This document shows, piece after piece, positions 16,401 to 24,339 of a stretch of 64,000 nucleotides of DNA. Position 1 is the stretch's first letter. Each line of letters opens with the position of its first letter. The notes beneath the pieces were generated by a model. The model made no database searches. It was given only the letters and a program-made list of their open reading frames with translations, and had not been told where the DNA came from. The translations under genes were made by a program, and so were the position numbers. Source of the DNA: Inquilinus limosus DSM 16000 (GTDB lineage: Bacteria > Pseudomonadota > Alphaproteobacteria > DSM-16000 > Inquilinaceae); NCBI RefSeq assembly GCF_000423185.1, contig NZ_AUHM01000030.1, positions 1-64,000 on the forward strand. The letters run 5' to 3'.

Positions 16401-17284
16401 CCCTGCGGCACACCGACAGCCTCGGCGCGCTCCACGCCTTCGTCCGGGCGGCGGATGCGCGCAGCTTCACCGCGGCGGGGCGGCAGCTCGGCGTCTCCGC
16501 CTCCGCCATCGGCAAGGCGGTGGCGCGGCTGGAGGACCGGCTGGGCGTGCGGCTGTTCCACCGCTCCACCCGCTCGGTGACGCTGACGCCGGAAGGCGCG
16601 CTGTTCCTGGAACGCTGCCGGCGGATCTTCAGCGAGATCGAGACCGCGGAGATGGAGCTGGCGCAGAGCCGGGGCGCGCCGCGCGGCCGGCTGCGAATCA
16701 GCCTGCCTCTCGCGGGCATGCTGATGATGCCGACCCTCAACGCCTTCATGCAGGCCTATCCCGAGATCGAGCTGGATCTCGACTTCAGCGACCGGCTGGT
16801 CGAGGTGATCGAGGAGGGCTTCGACGCGGTGGTGCGCGCGGGCGAGGTCAGCGATTCCCGGCTGATGAGCCGGTTCCTGGGGATCTTCCGGCTGCAGCTC
16901 GTGGCGTCGCCCGGCTATCTCGAGCGCCGGGGCGTGCCGCGGGCGCCGGAGGAGCTGGCAGGCCACGCCTGCCTGCAGCACCGCTTCGCCACCAGCGGCA
17001 AGCTGGAGCCCTGGCCGCTTCGCCGCGAGGTGGCGCTGCCGAGCACGGCGGTGGCGAACACGATCGAGCCGCTGATCGCCATGGCCGAGGCGGGGCTGGG
17101 CATCGCCTGCCTGCCGGACTTCGCCATCCGCCGGCAGATCCGGGAGGGCCGGCTGGCGGTGGTGCTGGCCGATCACACCGAGCACGAGGGCGTGTTCCGC
17201 CTGCTGTGGCCGCAGAGCCGCCATCCCGCGCCCAAGCTGCGGGTGTTCGTGGATTTCATGGCGCGGAATCTGTTTCCGGGGTGA
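16388..17284 (+). CDS. LysR family transcriptional regulator
   Basis: The product is 298 residues. The winged helix-turn-helix (about 8-68) contains SFTAAGRQLGVSASAIGKAV and LGVRLFHRSTRSVTLTPEG, followed by a substrate-binding domain of the CrgA-like group (RLRISLPLAGMLMMPTLNAF). Divergent placement from the deacetylase gene makes that gene the probable target. An in-frame ATG at 16397 would remove only three residues, so the start is not firmly fixed. Confidence 0.9.
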   Translation: MSGMTLRHTDSLGALHAFVRAADARSFTAAGRQLGVSASAIGKAVARLEDRLGVRLFHRSTRSVTLTPEGALFLERCRRIFSEIETAEMELAQSRGAPRGRLRISLPLAGMLMMPTLNAFMQAYPEIELDLDFSDRLVEVIEEGFDAVVRAGEVSDSRLMSRFLGIFRLQLVASPGYLERRGVPRAPEELAGHACLQHRFATSGKLEPWPLRREVALPSTAVANTIEPLIAMAEAGLGIACLPDFAIRRQIREGRLAVVLADHTEHEGVFRLLWPQSRHPAPKLRVFVDFMARNLFPG

Positions 17285-17347
17285 GCTACAGTGGCCCTCC
17301 GCGCTGACCGAAGCTCTCCGAGAGCGCCAAAACGGGAGGATGGCCCC

Positions 17348-18067
17348 ATGGATCTCGCCGACAGCTGGGAAGCCCAGGCCCAGCAATGGATCCGATGGGC
17401 CCGGCAGCCCGGCCACGACAGCTATTGGCGACACCACCGCGACCACTTCCTCCGGCTTCTGCCACCGCCCGGCCGGCGGACGGTGGACATCGGCTGCGGC
17501 GAAGGCCGTCTGACGCGGGATCTGAAGCGGCTCGGGCACCGGGTCGTCGGCATCGACGCATCCCCCACCCTCGTCGCCGCGGCCCGCGAGGCGGATCCGT
17601 CGATGGATGTCCGGCGGGCCGATGCGGCCGCGCTTCCGCTGGAGGACGCCAGCGCCGACCTCGCGGTCGCCTTCATGTCGCTCCACGACATCGACGCGAT
17701 GCCCGCCGCGGTCCGGGAGATCGCGCGGATCCTCGAACCCGGCGGGAAACTGTGCCTGGCGATCGTCCATCCCATCAATTCGGCCGGCCGTTTCGAACGC
17801 CGGACCGCCGACGCGCCCTTCGTCATCGAGGGGGACTATCTTCGCCCCTTCCAGTACTCGGACGCGGTCGAGCGGGACGGCTTGACGATGACGTTTCACA
17901 GCCGGCACCGGCCTCTCGAGGCCTATTTCCTGGCGCTCGAGGAAGCCGGATTCCTGGTCGAGGCGCTGCGCGAGCCGAGCGTTCCGGACCATGCGATCGT
18001 CGCGGAAGCCGGCCGTCGGTGGCAGCGCCTGCCGCTCTTCCTGCATATCCGCGCCCGCCGTCCGTGA
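17348..18067 (+). CDS. Class I SAM-dependent methyltransferase
   Basis: The product is 239 residues. Motif I is TVDIGCGEGRLTRDLKRLG near residue 45, followed by VVGIDASPTLVAAA and a post-motif ALPLEDASADLAVAFMSLHD, as in UbiE/Methyltransf_11-type enzymes. ATG 17348 is chosen because GGGAGGA precedes it; an earlier in-frame start would add 19 poorly conserved residues. The methyl acceptor is unknown. It follows the LysR gene by 63 bases in the same direction and could be read from the same transcript. Confidence 0.88.
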   Translation: MDLADSWEAQAQQWIRWARQPGHDSYWRHHRDHFLRLLPPPGRRTVDIGCGEGRLTRDLKRLGHRVVGIDASPTLVAAAREADPSMDVRRADAAALPLEDASADLAVAFMSLHDIDAMPAAVREIARILEPGGKLCLAIVHPINSAGRFERRTADAPFVIEGDYLRPFQYSDAVERDGLTMTFHSRHRPLEAYFLALEEAGFLVEALREPSVPDHAIVAEAGRRWQRLPLFLHIRARRP

Positions 18068-18323
18068 AGGCCATGGCCCGCAACGGGTGAGCGCGGGATT
18101 TTCCAGCTCTCTCGACGCCACGAGCAGTTCACGACACGCCGGGCCCTCATCCGGTCGCCGGGGTCCATCGGCCTGGGACATTCCCCCTCCGGGGAAGGGG
18201 TATGGGGACCGCTGTCCTTTCGTACGAGCCCTCTCATACCGAATTACTCAAATCTCGATCAAAGATTTCATTTATTTTTATGAAATCGAACCAATTCCAG
18301 ATTGGCGTTTTGGAGGCATTGCA

Positions 18324-19838
18324 GTGGCTGTCTTTTCAGTGCTGAACGGCACCGGCATCAACGGCAACGGTATTCATTTCGGCTCGATCGGCCAGATCGC
18401 GACTTCAGGATTCGCTGGCGACCCCGCCATCACGGCGACCACGATCGACGTCTGCTTCAATGACGGCGGCCTTCTCCACGTCACGGGCAGCGGCCTGGGC
18501 TACAACCCGCCATCCGACTTCACCGGCTATGTCGACAGCCTCACCTACTCGCGACCCGGCAACACGCCGGTCTTCAGCATCACCGGCTTCTCCGAGGCGC
18601 TGGGCGACCTCGCCGGACTGGTCACCGGCGGCAACGAGCTGAAGATCCTCGCCGACCTGTTCTCGGAGAACGACACGATCTCCGGGTCCTGCGTGGCCGA
18701 TTTCCTCATCGGCTTCTGCGGCGACGACGTCCTGAACGGCGACAACGGCAACGACAAGCTGCGCGGTGGTGCCGGGGCCGACACGCTGAACGGCGGCAAC
18801 GGCCGCGACACCGCCGATTACCAGGACTCCTGCGAAGCCGTCTTCGTCAATCTGGCGAGGGGCACCGCCAGGGGTGGCGACGCCAAGGGCGACGTCCTGA
18901 ACAGCATCGAGAATCTCACCGGATCGGCCCATAACGATTACCTGGGCGGCGATTCCGGCGCCAACACCCTGATCGGCGGCGCCGGCAACGACAATCTTGC
19001 CGGCAACGGCGGGGCCGACATCCTGGACGGCGGCGCCGGCAGCCAGGACATGGCGGACTACGTCTACTCGGGCGCCGGAGTGAAGGTCAGCCTCGCCGCC
19101 CATACCGCCAGCGGCGGCGATGCCGAGGGCGACACGCTCACCAATATCGAATGGCTGCGCGGCTCCTACTTCGACGACGTCCTGACCGGCAATGGCGGCG
19201 CCAATTTCCTGTCCGGACTCGGCGGCACGGACAGGCTCGATGGCGGCGCCGGCAACGACCGGCTCGTCGGCGGCGCGGGGGCCGACGTCCTGATCGGCGG
19301 TGCCGGCGTCGACACCGTGCTGTACGACAATGCCAGCGCCGGCGTGACGGTGAACCTGGCCAACCCCGCGGTGAACACCGGGGATGCCGCCGGCGACACC
19401 TACAGCAGCGTCGAGAACGTCGTCGGCAGCACCTTGAACGACACCCTCACCGGCAACCACATCGCCAATTATCTGTACGGCTGGAACGGCGCCGACATCC
19501 TCAATGGCCGCGGCGGCGCCGACCTCCTGTCCGGCGGCGCCGGGGCGGATACCTTCGTCTTCTCCTCCGTTGCGGACACCCCCGTCGGCGCGTTCGACCG
19601 GATCAACGACTTCTCCCGGAGCCAGGGCGATACGATCGACGTGTCGGGCATCACGGGCGGCCACGGCACCTTCATCGGTACGGCGGCGTTCAGCGGCACC
19701 GCCGGGGAAGTCCGGATCCTCGTCGGCATCACCCAGACCGCCGTCTACATCGACGCGAACGGCGACGGAAAGGCCGATGCGCAGATCCGCCTCACCGGAG
19801 GGGCGGTCACATTGACGGCGGACGATTTCGTGCTGTGA
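18324..19838 (+). CDS. RTX calcium-binding protein, type I secreted
   Basis: The product is 504 residues. GTG 18324 is chosen because GGAGG lies 7 bases upstream and the frame then opens MAVFSVLNGTGINGNGIHFG. Residues 1-110 form a non-repetitive beta-rich domain of unknown function. Calcium-binding repeats follow (GDDVLNGDNGNDKLRGGAGA onward), alternating with VTVNLANP..GDTYSSVENV spacers. The last 85 residues (DRINDFSRSQGDTIDVSGIT to TLTADDFVL) closely match the tail of RTX gene 529-2360 and serve as type I secretion signal. An AT-rich patch at 18230-18310 probably holds the promoter. The nearby PrtD/HlyD-type exporter is the likely route out. Confidence 0.9.
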   Translation: MAVFSVLNGTGINGNGIHFGSIGQIATSGFAGDPAITATTIDVCFNDGGLLHVTGSGLGYNPPSDFTGYVDSLTYSRPGNTPVFSITGFSEALGDLAGLVTGGNELKILADLFSENDTISGSCVADFLIGFCGDDVLNGDNGNDKLRGGAGADTLNGGNGRDTADYQDSCEAVFVNLARGTARGGDAKGDVLNSIENLTGSAHNDYLGGDSGANTLIGGAGNDNLAGNGGADILDGGAGSQDMADYVYSGAGVKVSLAAHTASGGDAEGDTLTNIEWLRGSYFDDVLTGNGGANFLSGLGGTDRLDGGAGNDRLVGGAGADVLIGGAGVDTVLYDNASAGVTVNLANPAVNTGDAAGDTYSSVENVVGSTLNDTLTGNHIANYLYGWNGADILNGRGGADLLSGGAGADTFVFSSVADTPVGAFDRINDFSRSQGDTIDVSGITGGHGTFIGTAAFSGTAGEVRILVGITQTAVYIDANGDGKADAQIRLTGGAVTLTADDFVL

Positions 19839-19845
19839 CCATCAT

Positions 19846-19875
19846 CGGGTCGGGGCGGAGTGCCGCCCCGACCCG
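19846..19875 (+). terminator. Terminator hairpin after RTX gene 18324-19838
   Basis: A perfect 13-bp stem CGGGTCGGGGCGG/CCGCCCCGACCCG with an AGTG loop begins 8 bases past the stop codon. No T tract follows. Confidence 0.7.
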
Positions 19876-19914
19876 TGCCTTGCAGATCCGGACGCGCCGT
19901 CCGTGAGGATCACG

Positions 19915-19945
19915 AGGTCGGGTTCGCCTGCAGCGAACCCGACCT
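19915..19945. repeat. REP-like hairpin GGTCGGGTTCG
   Basis: A 12-bp inverted repeat AGGTCGGGTTCG/CGAACCCGACCT with a 7-base loop. It resembles the two hairpins at 25506-25588 (GTTGGGTTCGC type), so it is probably a dispersed palindromic repeat. It sits between the convergent RTX and hydrolase genes. Confidence 0.55.
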
Positions 19946-19976
19946 GCGCTGTTGCCGGGCTGGGAAATGAACAGCG

Positions 19977-20558
19977 TCAGATGCGATCCAGGAACGCGAG
20001 CACCCGCTTGGTGAGCAGCGCGGCCGCATCCGGGTCGTAGGACGGAAGCGAGCTGTCGGCGAAGTAGTGCTGGTCGCCGGGATACAGGAACAGCTCCGCG
20101 TCCTCGACCTTCGCCACGATCTCGCGGGCCGCGTCGATGTCGCCCTCGCCGACGAAGATCGGGTCGTTGTCCATGCCGTGGATCTGGACCGGGACGCCGT
20201 CCGGCCAGGGGCCGAAGGCCCAGTCGCCGCTGATCGGCAGGCAGGAGTGGAACAGCAGGGCCCCGCGGGCCCCCGGCCGTGTCTGCGCCAGCTTCTGCGC
20301 CGGCAGGACGCCGAAGGAGAATCCGGCATAGACGAGCCCGGGCGGCAGGCCGTCGGCGACGCGGACGCCACGCTCCCGCATCTCCTCGAACCCGATCGTG
20401 CGGATATGGGCGAGGCCCTCGTCGATGCTGCGGAACGTGCGCCCGTCGAACAGGTCCGGCGTGTGCACGACGTGCCCGGCGGCCCGCAGATCATCGGCGA
20501 AGGCATGCACGCCGGGGGTCAGCCCCTGGGCGTGGTGGAACAACAGGATCTCGGCCAT
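19977..20558 (-). CDS. Dienelactone hydrolase family protein (alpha/beta hydrolase)
   Basis: The product is 193 residues. Start ATG 20558 (MAEILLFHHAQGLTPGV) has GGAGG 6 bases upstream. The nucleophile elbow reads GFSFG, so Ser stands where classical dienelactone hydrolases have Cys. The likely Asp is in MDNDPIFVGE and the likely His in YPGDQHYFAD. It is short for the family but looks complete. The substrate is unknown. It is transcribed away from the CMD/ABM genes, and a shared 34-bp regulatory element lies in the intergenic region upstream. Confidence 0.85.
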   Translation of the reverse strand: MAEILLFHHAQGLTPGVHAFADDLRAAGHVVHTPDLFDGRTFRSIDEGLAHIRTIGFEEMRERGVRVADGLPPGLVYAGFSFGVLPAQKLAQTRPGARGALLFHSCLPISGDWAFGPWPDGVPVQIHGMDNDPIFVGEGDIDAAREIVAKVEDAELFLYPGDQHYFADSSLPSYDPDAAALLTKRVLAFLDRI

Positions 20559-20670
20559 CGGCAGCCTCCGGATCGGATGGTCGGGTGCAGGTCCGATCAC
20601 CTTACGGTGTCGCTCCCGTCACCGGAAGGCGTGTGCCGGCGTCGACGCCTGCGGATCCATAAGGCCGTCT

Positions 20671-20704
20671 AATAGGCTCATGCGCATTCCCCCGGCTAAT
20701 CGCG
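20671..20704. promoter_or_regulatory. LysR-type regulatory element, copy 1
   Basis: This 34-base segment matches 22877-22910 at 26 positions, including ATGCG, ATT and the 12-mer CGGCTAATCGCG in the same spacing. It lies between the divergent hydrolase (start 20558) and CMD gene (start 20794). Its partner lies beside the LysR gene at 21969-22862, making that regulator the likely binder. Confidence 0.6.
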
Positions 20705-20793
20705 TGCCGCGGCGCCCGCTATAACCGGAAGACGGCGAACCCGGCACACGCCGGGCGGCCTTCCGGCTCGACGCAACGATCGACAGGGCTGTC

Positions 20794-21549
20794 ATGAGTC
20801 CTCTTGCCGCCGTCATCGCCGTCCTGTGCCTGACGACCGCCTCGGCGGCGCAGGCGGAGCCATCGGAGAAGGATCCGCACATGGTCGCCCCCGCCCTGGA
20901 GAGATACACGCGGGACACGCTGCTGGGCGGGGTCTGGAAGCGCCCGGACCTGTCGGCGCGGGACCGGAGCATCGTCACCCTCGCCGCCCTGATCGCGCGC
21001 AACCAGACCGTCGAGCTGCCGTTCCATCTCGGCCTCGCTCTCGACAGCGGCGTGGCGCCCCGCGAGATCTCGGAGATCATCACCCACCTCGCCTTCTATT
21101 CCGGCTGGGGCAACGCGACGGCGGCGGCGACCGTCGCCCAGGACGTCTTCGCCGCGCGCGGGATCGGCAGCGACCAGCTGCCCGCCGCCGCGCCGGCCCT
21201 CCTGCCGCTCGACGAGGCGGCCGAGGCGCAGCGCGCGGCGCGCGTCGGAGAGCAGTTCGGCGCGGTCGCCCCGGGGGTCGTGCAGTACACCACGGATGTG
21301 CTGTTCCGGGACCTGTGGCTGCGCCCAGACCTGGCGCCGCGCGACCGCAGCCTGGTCACGGTCAGCGCCCTGGTCGCCACCGGCCAGGTCGCCCAGATGC
21401 CCTATCACCTGAACCGGGCCATGGACAACGGCCTGACCCAGCCGCAGGCCGCGGAAGCCCTGACGCAGCTGGCCTTCTATGCCGGCTGGCCGAACGTCTT
21501 CTCGGCCCTGCCGGTGGCGAAGGACGTGTTCGAGAAGCGCCCGAAATAG
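20794..21549 (+). CDS. Exported carboxymuconolactone decarboxylase family protein, two CMD domains
   Basis: The product is 251 residues. A signal peptide is predicted at residues 1-22 (MSPLAAVIAVLCLTTASAAQ). Two tandem AhpD-like CMD domains follow (about 30-125 and 145-245), each with the pattern LERYT..LLGGVWKRPDLS.RDRSIVTLAAL and a conserved His (PFHLG, PYHLN). The CxxC of AhpD peroxidases is absent, so a peroxidase role is unlikely. Exported CMD proteins often occur with LysR regulators, ABM monooxygenases and cyclophilin-like proteins, as here. The true activity is unknown. Confidence 0.85.
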   Translation: MSPLAAVIAVLCLTTASAAQAEPSEKDPHMVAPALERYTRDTLLGGVWKRPDLSARDRSIVTLAALIARNQTVELPFHLGLALDSGVAPREISEIITHLAFYSGWGNATAAATVAQDVFAARGIGSDQLPAAAPALLPLDEAAEAQRAARVGEQFGAVAPGVVQYTTDVLFRDLWLRPDLAPRDRSLVTVSALVATGQVAQMPYHLNRAMDNGLTQPQAAEALTQLAFYAGWPNVFSALPVAKDVFEKRPK

Positions 21550-21559
21550 CAGGCCCGCC

Positions 21560-21943
21560 ATGAACGCCAGGACGGTTATCGCCGCCTCGCTGCTCACGCT
21601 CTCGCCGGGCGGCGCTTCCGCCGACCAGGTGCAGGAGCCGTATATCCGCCTGGCGGAGCTGGAGATCGACCCGGCCCGGGCGCAGGAATTCAGCGCCGCG
21701 ATCAGGGACGAGATCGAGACCGCCGTTCGCGTGGAGCCGGGCGTCCTGGCGCTCTACGCCGTGTTCGAAAAGGACGATCCGGCTCGGGTCAGGGTCTTCG
21801 AGGTCTATTCCGACGAGACCGCCTACCGGACGCATCTGCAGACCCCGCACTTCCAGAAATTCCGGGCCGACACGGAGACCATGATCCGGTCCCGCAGGCT
21901 GCTCGACGCCGTCCCCATCATCCTCGGTGCGAAGGCGAAGTGA
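21560..21943 (+). CDS. Exported antibiotic biosynthesis monooxygenase (ABM) domain protein
   Basis: The product is 127 residues. ATG 21560 gives a signal peptide (MNARTVIAASLLTLSPGGAS), and AGG precedes it. A single ferredoxin-like ABM domain follows (IRLAELEIDPARAQEFSAAI ... VEPGVLALYAVFEKDDPARV ... YRTHLQTPHFQKF), the fold of YgiN-type quinol monooxygenases, which use no bound cofactor. It starts 10 bases after the CMD gene, so the two form an operon and both products should work in the periplasm, perhaps on a quinone-like compound. Confidence 0.85.
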   Translation: MNARTVIAASLLTLSPGGASADQVQEPYIRLAELEIDPARAQEFSAAIRDEIETAVRVEPGVLALYAVFEKDDPARVRVFEVYSDETAYRTHLQTPHFQKFRADTETMIRSRRLLDAVPIILGAKAK

Positions 21944-21968
21944 GGGTGGAAGGCTTGGCGGCCCCGCC

Positions 21969-22862
21969 TCAGCCCCGGTGGCGCAGCGCGTCGACCAGCA
22001 GGGCGAAGGCGGCGGAGGTCTGGCGCCGGCTCGGATAGTACAGGTGATAGCCCGACCAGGGCGGGCACCACTCCTCCAGCACCCGCCGGAGGCGGCCCCT
22101 GGCGAGATGGGGCCGCGCCAGGTCCTCCGGCACATAGGCCAGGCCGAAGCCGGCCAGAGCGGCGTCGAGGACCTGGAAGATGCCGTTGAAGACGAGCTGG
22201 CCTTCGACCCGCACCTTCATCTCGCGGCCGTCCCGTTCGAACTCCCAGGCGTAGAGCCCGCCATAGGTCGGCAGGCGCAGATTGATGCAGCTGTGCGCGA
22301 CCAGGTCCTGCGGCGTCTGCGGCGGCGGCCGCCGCGCGAAATACGACCCCGTCCCGACCACGGCGAAGCGGATGTCCGGCCCGATGCGTACCGCGACCAT
22401 GTCCCGGGCCACCTGCTCGCCCCAGCGCACGCCGGCGTCGTAGCGTTCCGCGACGATGTCGGTCAGCCCGTAGTCGATGGCGAGCTCGACCCGGATGTCG
22501 GGATAGCGGGGCAGGAACCGCTCCAGCTTCGGCCACAGGACCGACCGGATCGCATGGTCGCCGGCAGTGATCCGGATGGTGCCGGACGGCTTTTCTCCGA
22601 GCTCACTGACCGAAGCCAGCTCGGCCTCGATCTCCTGCAGCCGCGGGGCGACCGTGCGCAGCAGGCGCTCGCCCGCCTCGGTCAGCCCGACGCTGCGCGT
22701 CGTGCGCGTCAGCAGCCGGATGCCCAGCCGGGTCTCGAGCTGGCGGATCGTCTGGCTCAGCGCCGATTGCGAGACGGCCAGCTTCGCCGCCGCCTTGGTG
22801 AAGCTCCGTTCCCGCGCGACGGCGACGAGGGCGGCCAGGTCATCCAGGTGTCCACGCTGCAT
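21969..22862 (-). CDS. LysR family transcriptional regulator
   Basis: The product is 297 residues. The helix-turn-helix is at about 8-65 (SFTKAAAKLAVSQSALSQTI, LGIRLLTRTTRSVGLTEAG), and the effector domain has VRWGEQVARDMVAVRIGPDI and a C-terminal RRVLEEWCPPWSGYHLYYPS, common in regulators of aldo/keto reductase-type clusters. It converges on the ABM gene and is divergent from the cyclophilin-like gene. A 34-bp element in the divergent promoter recurs upstream of the CMD gene, so both units are probable targets. Confidence 0.9.
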   Translation of the reverse strand: MQRGHLDDLAALVAVARERSFTKAAAKLAVSQSALSQTIRQLETRLGIRLLTRTTRSVGLTEAGERLLRTVAPRLQEIEAELASVSELGEKPSGTIRITAGDHAIRSVLWPKLERFLPRYPDIRVELAIDYGLTDIVAERYDAGVRWGEQVARDMVAVRIGPDIRFAVVGTGSYFARRPPPQTPQDLVAHSCINLRLPTYGGLYAWEFERDGREMKVRVEGQLVFNGIFQVLDAALAGFGLAYVPEDLARPHLARGRLRRVLEEWCPPWSGYHLYYPSRRQTSAAFALLVDALRHRG

Positions 22863-22876
22863 TTATCGGCACTGCT

Positions 22877-22910
22877 TATAGGTCCATGCGGATTGTAGCG
22901 GCTAATCGCG
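22877..22910. promoter_or_regulatory. LysR-type regulatory element, copy 2
   Basis: This is the partner of 20671-20704 (26 of 34 positions identical). It starts 15 bases upstream of the LysR start codon and ends 59 bases before the cyclophilin-like gene, a normal place for the LysR site that controls a divergent gene. Confidence 0.6.
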
Positions 22911-22969
22911 AAGACACCACGCCCTTAGAGTCCGGGTCCCGACACCGACGACCGCACCAGAGGGAGGCG

Positions 22970-23461
22970 ATGATCAACCGCAGGCGCGTCCTCGCTGCCG
23001 CCGGCGGCATCGCTGCCCTCACGGCCGCCGGAGCCGTCGCGGCACCGGCGACGGCCGTGCCGGGAAGGATCGGATCCGTGCAGGCATCCCATCGACGGAC
23101 AGGCACCATGAAGATCGGCATCCGGATCGACGACACGGTCCTGACCGCCACGCTCGAGGACAGCGCGACGGCCAGAGACTTCGCATCCCTGCTGCCATTG
23201 ACCGTGACGCTGCGGGACTACGCATCGACCGGGAAGATCGCCGATCTGCCGAGACGGTTGTCCGAGGAGGATGCGCCGGCGGGATCCGATCCCTCGGTCG
23301 GAGACATCGCCTACTACGCGCCCTGGGGGAATCTCGCGATCTTTCATCACGATTTCGGCTACTCGCGCGGGCTCATCCATCTGGGAACGGTCGAGTCCGG
23401 CATCGAGGCGCTGAGCCGCCCCGGGCCGCGGACGGCGACGATCGAACTCCTGGACCGGTAA
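22970..23461 (+). CDS. Exported cyclophilin-like fold protein
   Basis: The product is 163 residues. ATG 22970 follows AGGGAGG and opens with MINRRRVLAAAGGIAALTAA, a twin-arginine-like signal. The mature part (MKIGIRIDDTVLTATLEDS, FASLLPLTVTLRDYASTGKI, GDIAYYAPWGNLAIFHHDFG) is the cyclophilin-like beta-barrel domain (Cyclophil_like, PF18050). These proteins lack shown isomerase activity and are commonly found near LysR regulators and small reductases. It is followed by the DUF2255 gene 13 bases later. Confidence 0.85.
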   Translation: MINRRRVLAAAGGIAALTAAGAVAAPATAVPGRIGSVQASHRRTGTMKIGIRIDDTVLTATLEDSATARDFASLLPLTVTLRDYASTGKIADLPRRLSEEDAPAGSDPSVGDIAYYAPWGNLAIFHHDFGYSRGLIHLGTVESGIEALSRPGPRTATIELLDR

Positions 23462-23474
23462 GGGAGATTCGGCA

Positions 23475-23873
23475 ATGGAATGGCCAAAAGACGAGCTGCA
23501 CCGGATCACCGCGGCCGACGACCTGCACGTCGCGCCGTTCCGGGAGGACGGGCGGACCACCGGCACGCCGACCTGGATCTGGTCCGTCGCGGTCGAGGAC
23601 GGGCTCTATGTCCGCGCCTACAACGGCACGGCCTCGCGCTGGTACCGGGCGGCGTTGCGGCAGAAGGCCGGGCGGATCGCCGCCGCCGGAATGACCCGCG
23701 ATGTCACCTTCGAGCCGGTCGACGGGCCGATCCAGGACCGGATCGATGCAGCCTATCGAGCCAAATACGGCGGCAGCCCGTATCTGGCCGCGATGATCGG
23801 CCCGCGCGCCCGCGCCGCCACCGTCAGGATCGCCCCGCGAGGCCGGGTGACGTCGGCACATCAGAAAGGATGA
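23475..23873 (+). CDS. DUF2255 family protein
   Basis: The product is 132 residues, opening MEWPKDELHRITAADDLHVA. The phrases TWIWSVAVEDGLYVRAYNG and SRWYRAALRQKAGRI are characteristic of DUF2255, a small flavin-reductase-like split-barrel family. It has no signal peptide, unlike its operon partner. AGGGAGATTCGGCA precedes the ATG. Function is unknown; context suggests a redox role within the LysR-controlled cluster. Confidence 0.85.
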   Translation: MEWPKDELHRITAADDLHVAPFREDGRTTGTPTWIWSVAVEDGLYVRAYNGTASRWYRAALRQKAGRIAAAGMTRDVTFEPVDGPIQDRIDAAYRAKYGGSPYLAAMIGPRARAATVRIAPRGRVTSAHQKG

Positions 23874-23904
23874 AGCCTTGCGCGGCGGGCCGAGATCCGG
23901 GATG

Positions 23905-23948
23905 CCCGCCTCCGGCGGCGGGGCCGGCCCACCGCCCCCGGAGGCGGG
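23905..23948 (+). terminator. Terminator-like hairpin after the DUF2255 gene
   Basis: An 11-bp stem CCCGCCTCCGG (23905-23915) / CCGGAGGCGGG (23938-23948) encloses a 22-base GC-rich loop. There is no T tract, so it could be an intergenic repeat instead. Confidence 0.4.
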
Positions 23949-24211
23949 CCGGTCCGCCGGAGGACGGAGTCCGTCCCCTCCGGATGGCGATCTTCCCGCT
24001 CATCGCCGGCTTTTCTAGGATTTTCCTTGGGTTACCCTGCGGCATGGTCAGCATCCCCACCCCGCTGGCCGCCGGGTTCCCCAAGGGCGGGATCGGGTTG
24101 CCACACCCTTACCGAAGGCCCGGTCCCGCCCCCCGACGGGAGGTCAAAGCGAAGCGGTGCGCGGCCGGGCCGATCGAGACCCGGCCGTGGCACTCCCGTC
24201 ACCCCCGCATG

Positions 24212-24236
24212 GATCGATGCGCAGACCGCATCGATC
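24212..24236. promoter_or_regulatory. Perfect palindrome upstream of the lactonase gene
   Basis: GATCGATGCG (24212-24221), five bases, then CGCATCGATC (24227-24236). The 10-5-10 perfect repeat lies 104 bp upstream of the lactonase start and looks like a dimeric regulator site, though a hairpin repeat is possible. Confidence 0.45.
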
Positions 24237-24339
24237 GATACCCGCTTCGGCTTGGACGGCCATCGGCGACCATAAGACCCTTCCGGGCCGAGAGAGGCGC
24301 CGAGACGCGCCCGCTCTCATTCGGGGAGGAAGAATCGTC

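Larger units (their letters stand above)
23874..24339. other. Intergenic region with a terminator-like and an operator-like inverted repeat
   Basis: No gene is seen in these 466 bases. The left part carries a strong inverted repeat (23905-23948) downstream of the DUF2255 gene, and the right part a perfect palindrome (24212-24236) upstream of the lactonase gene. Confidence 0.55.
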
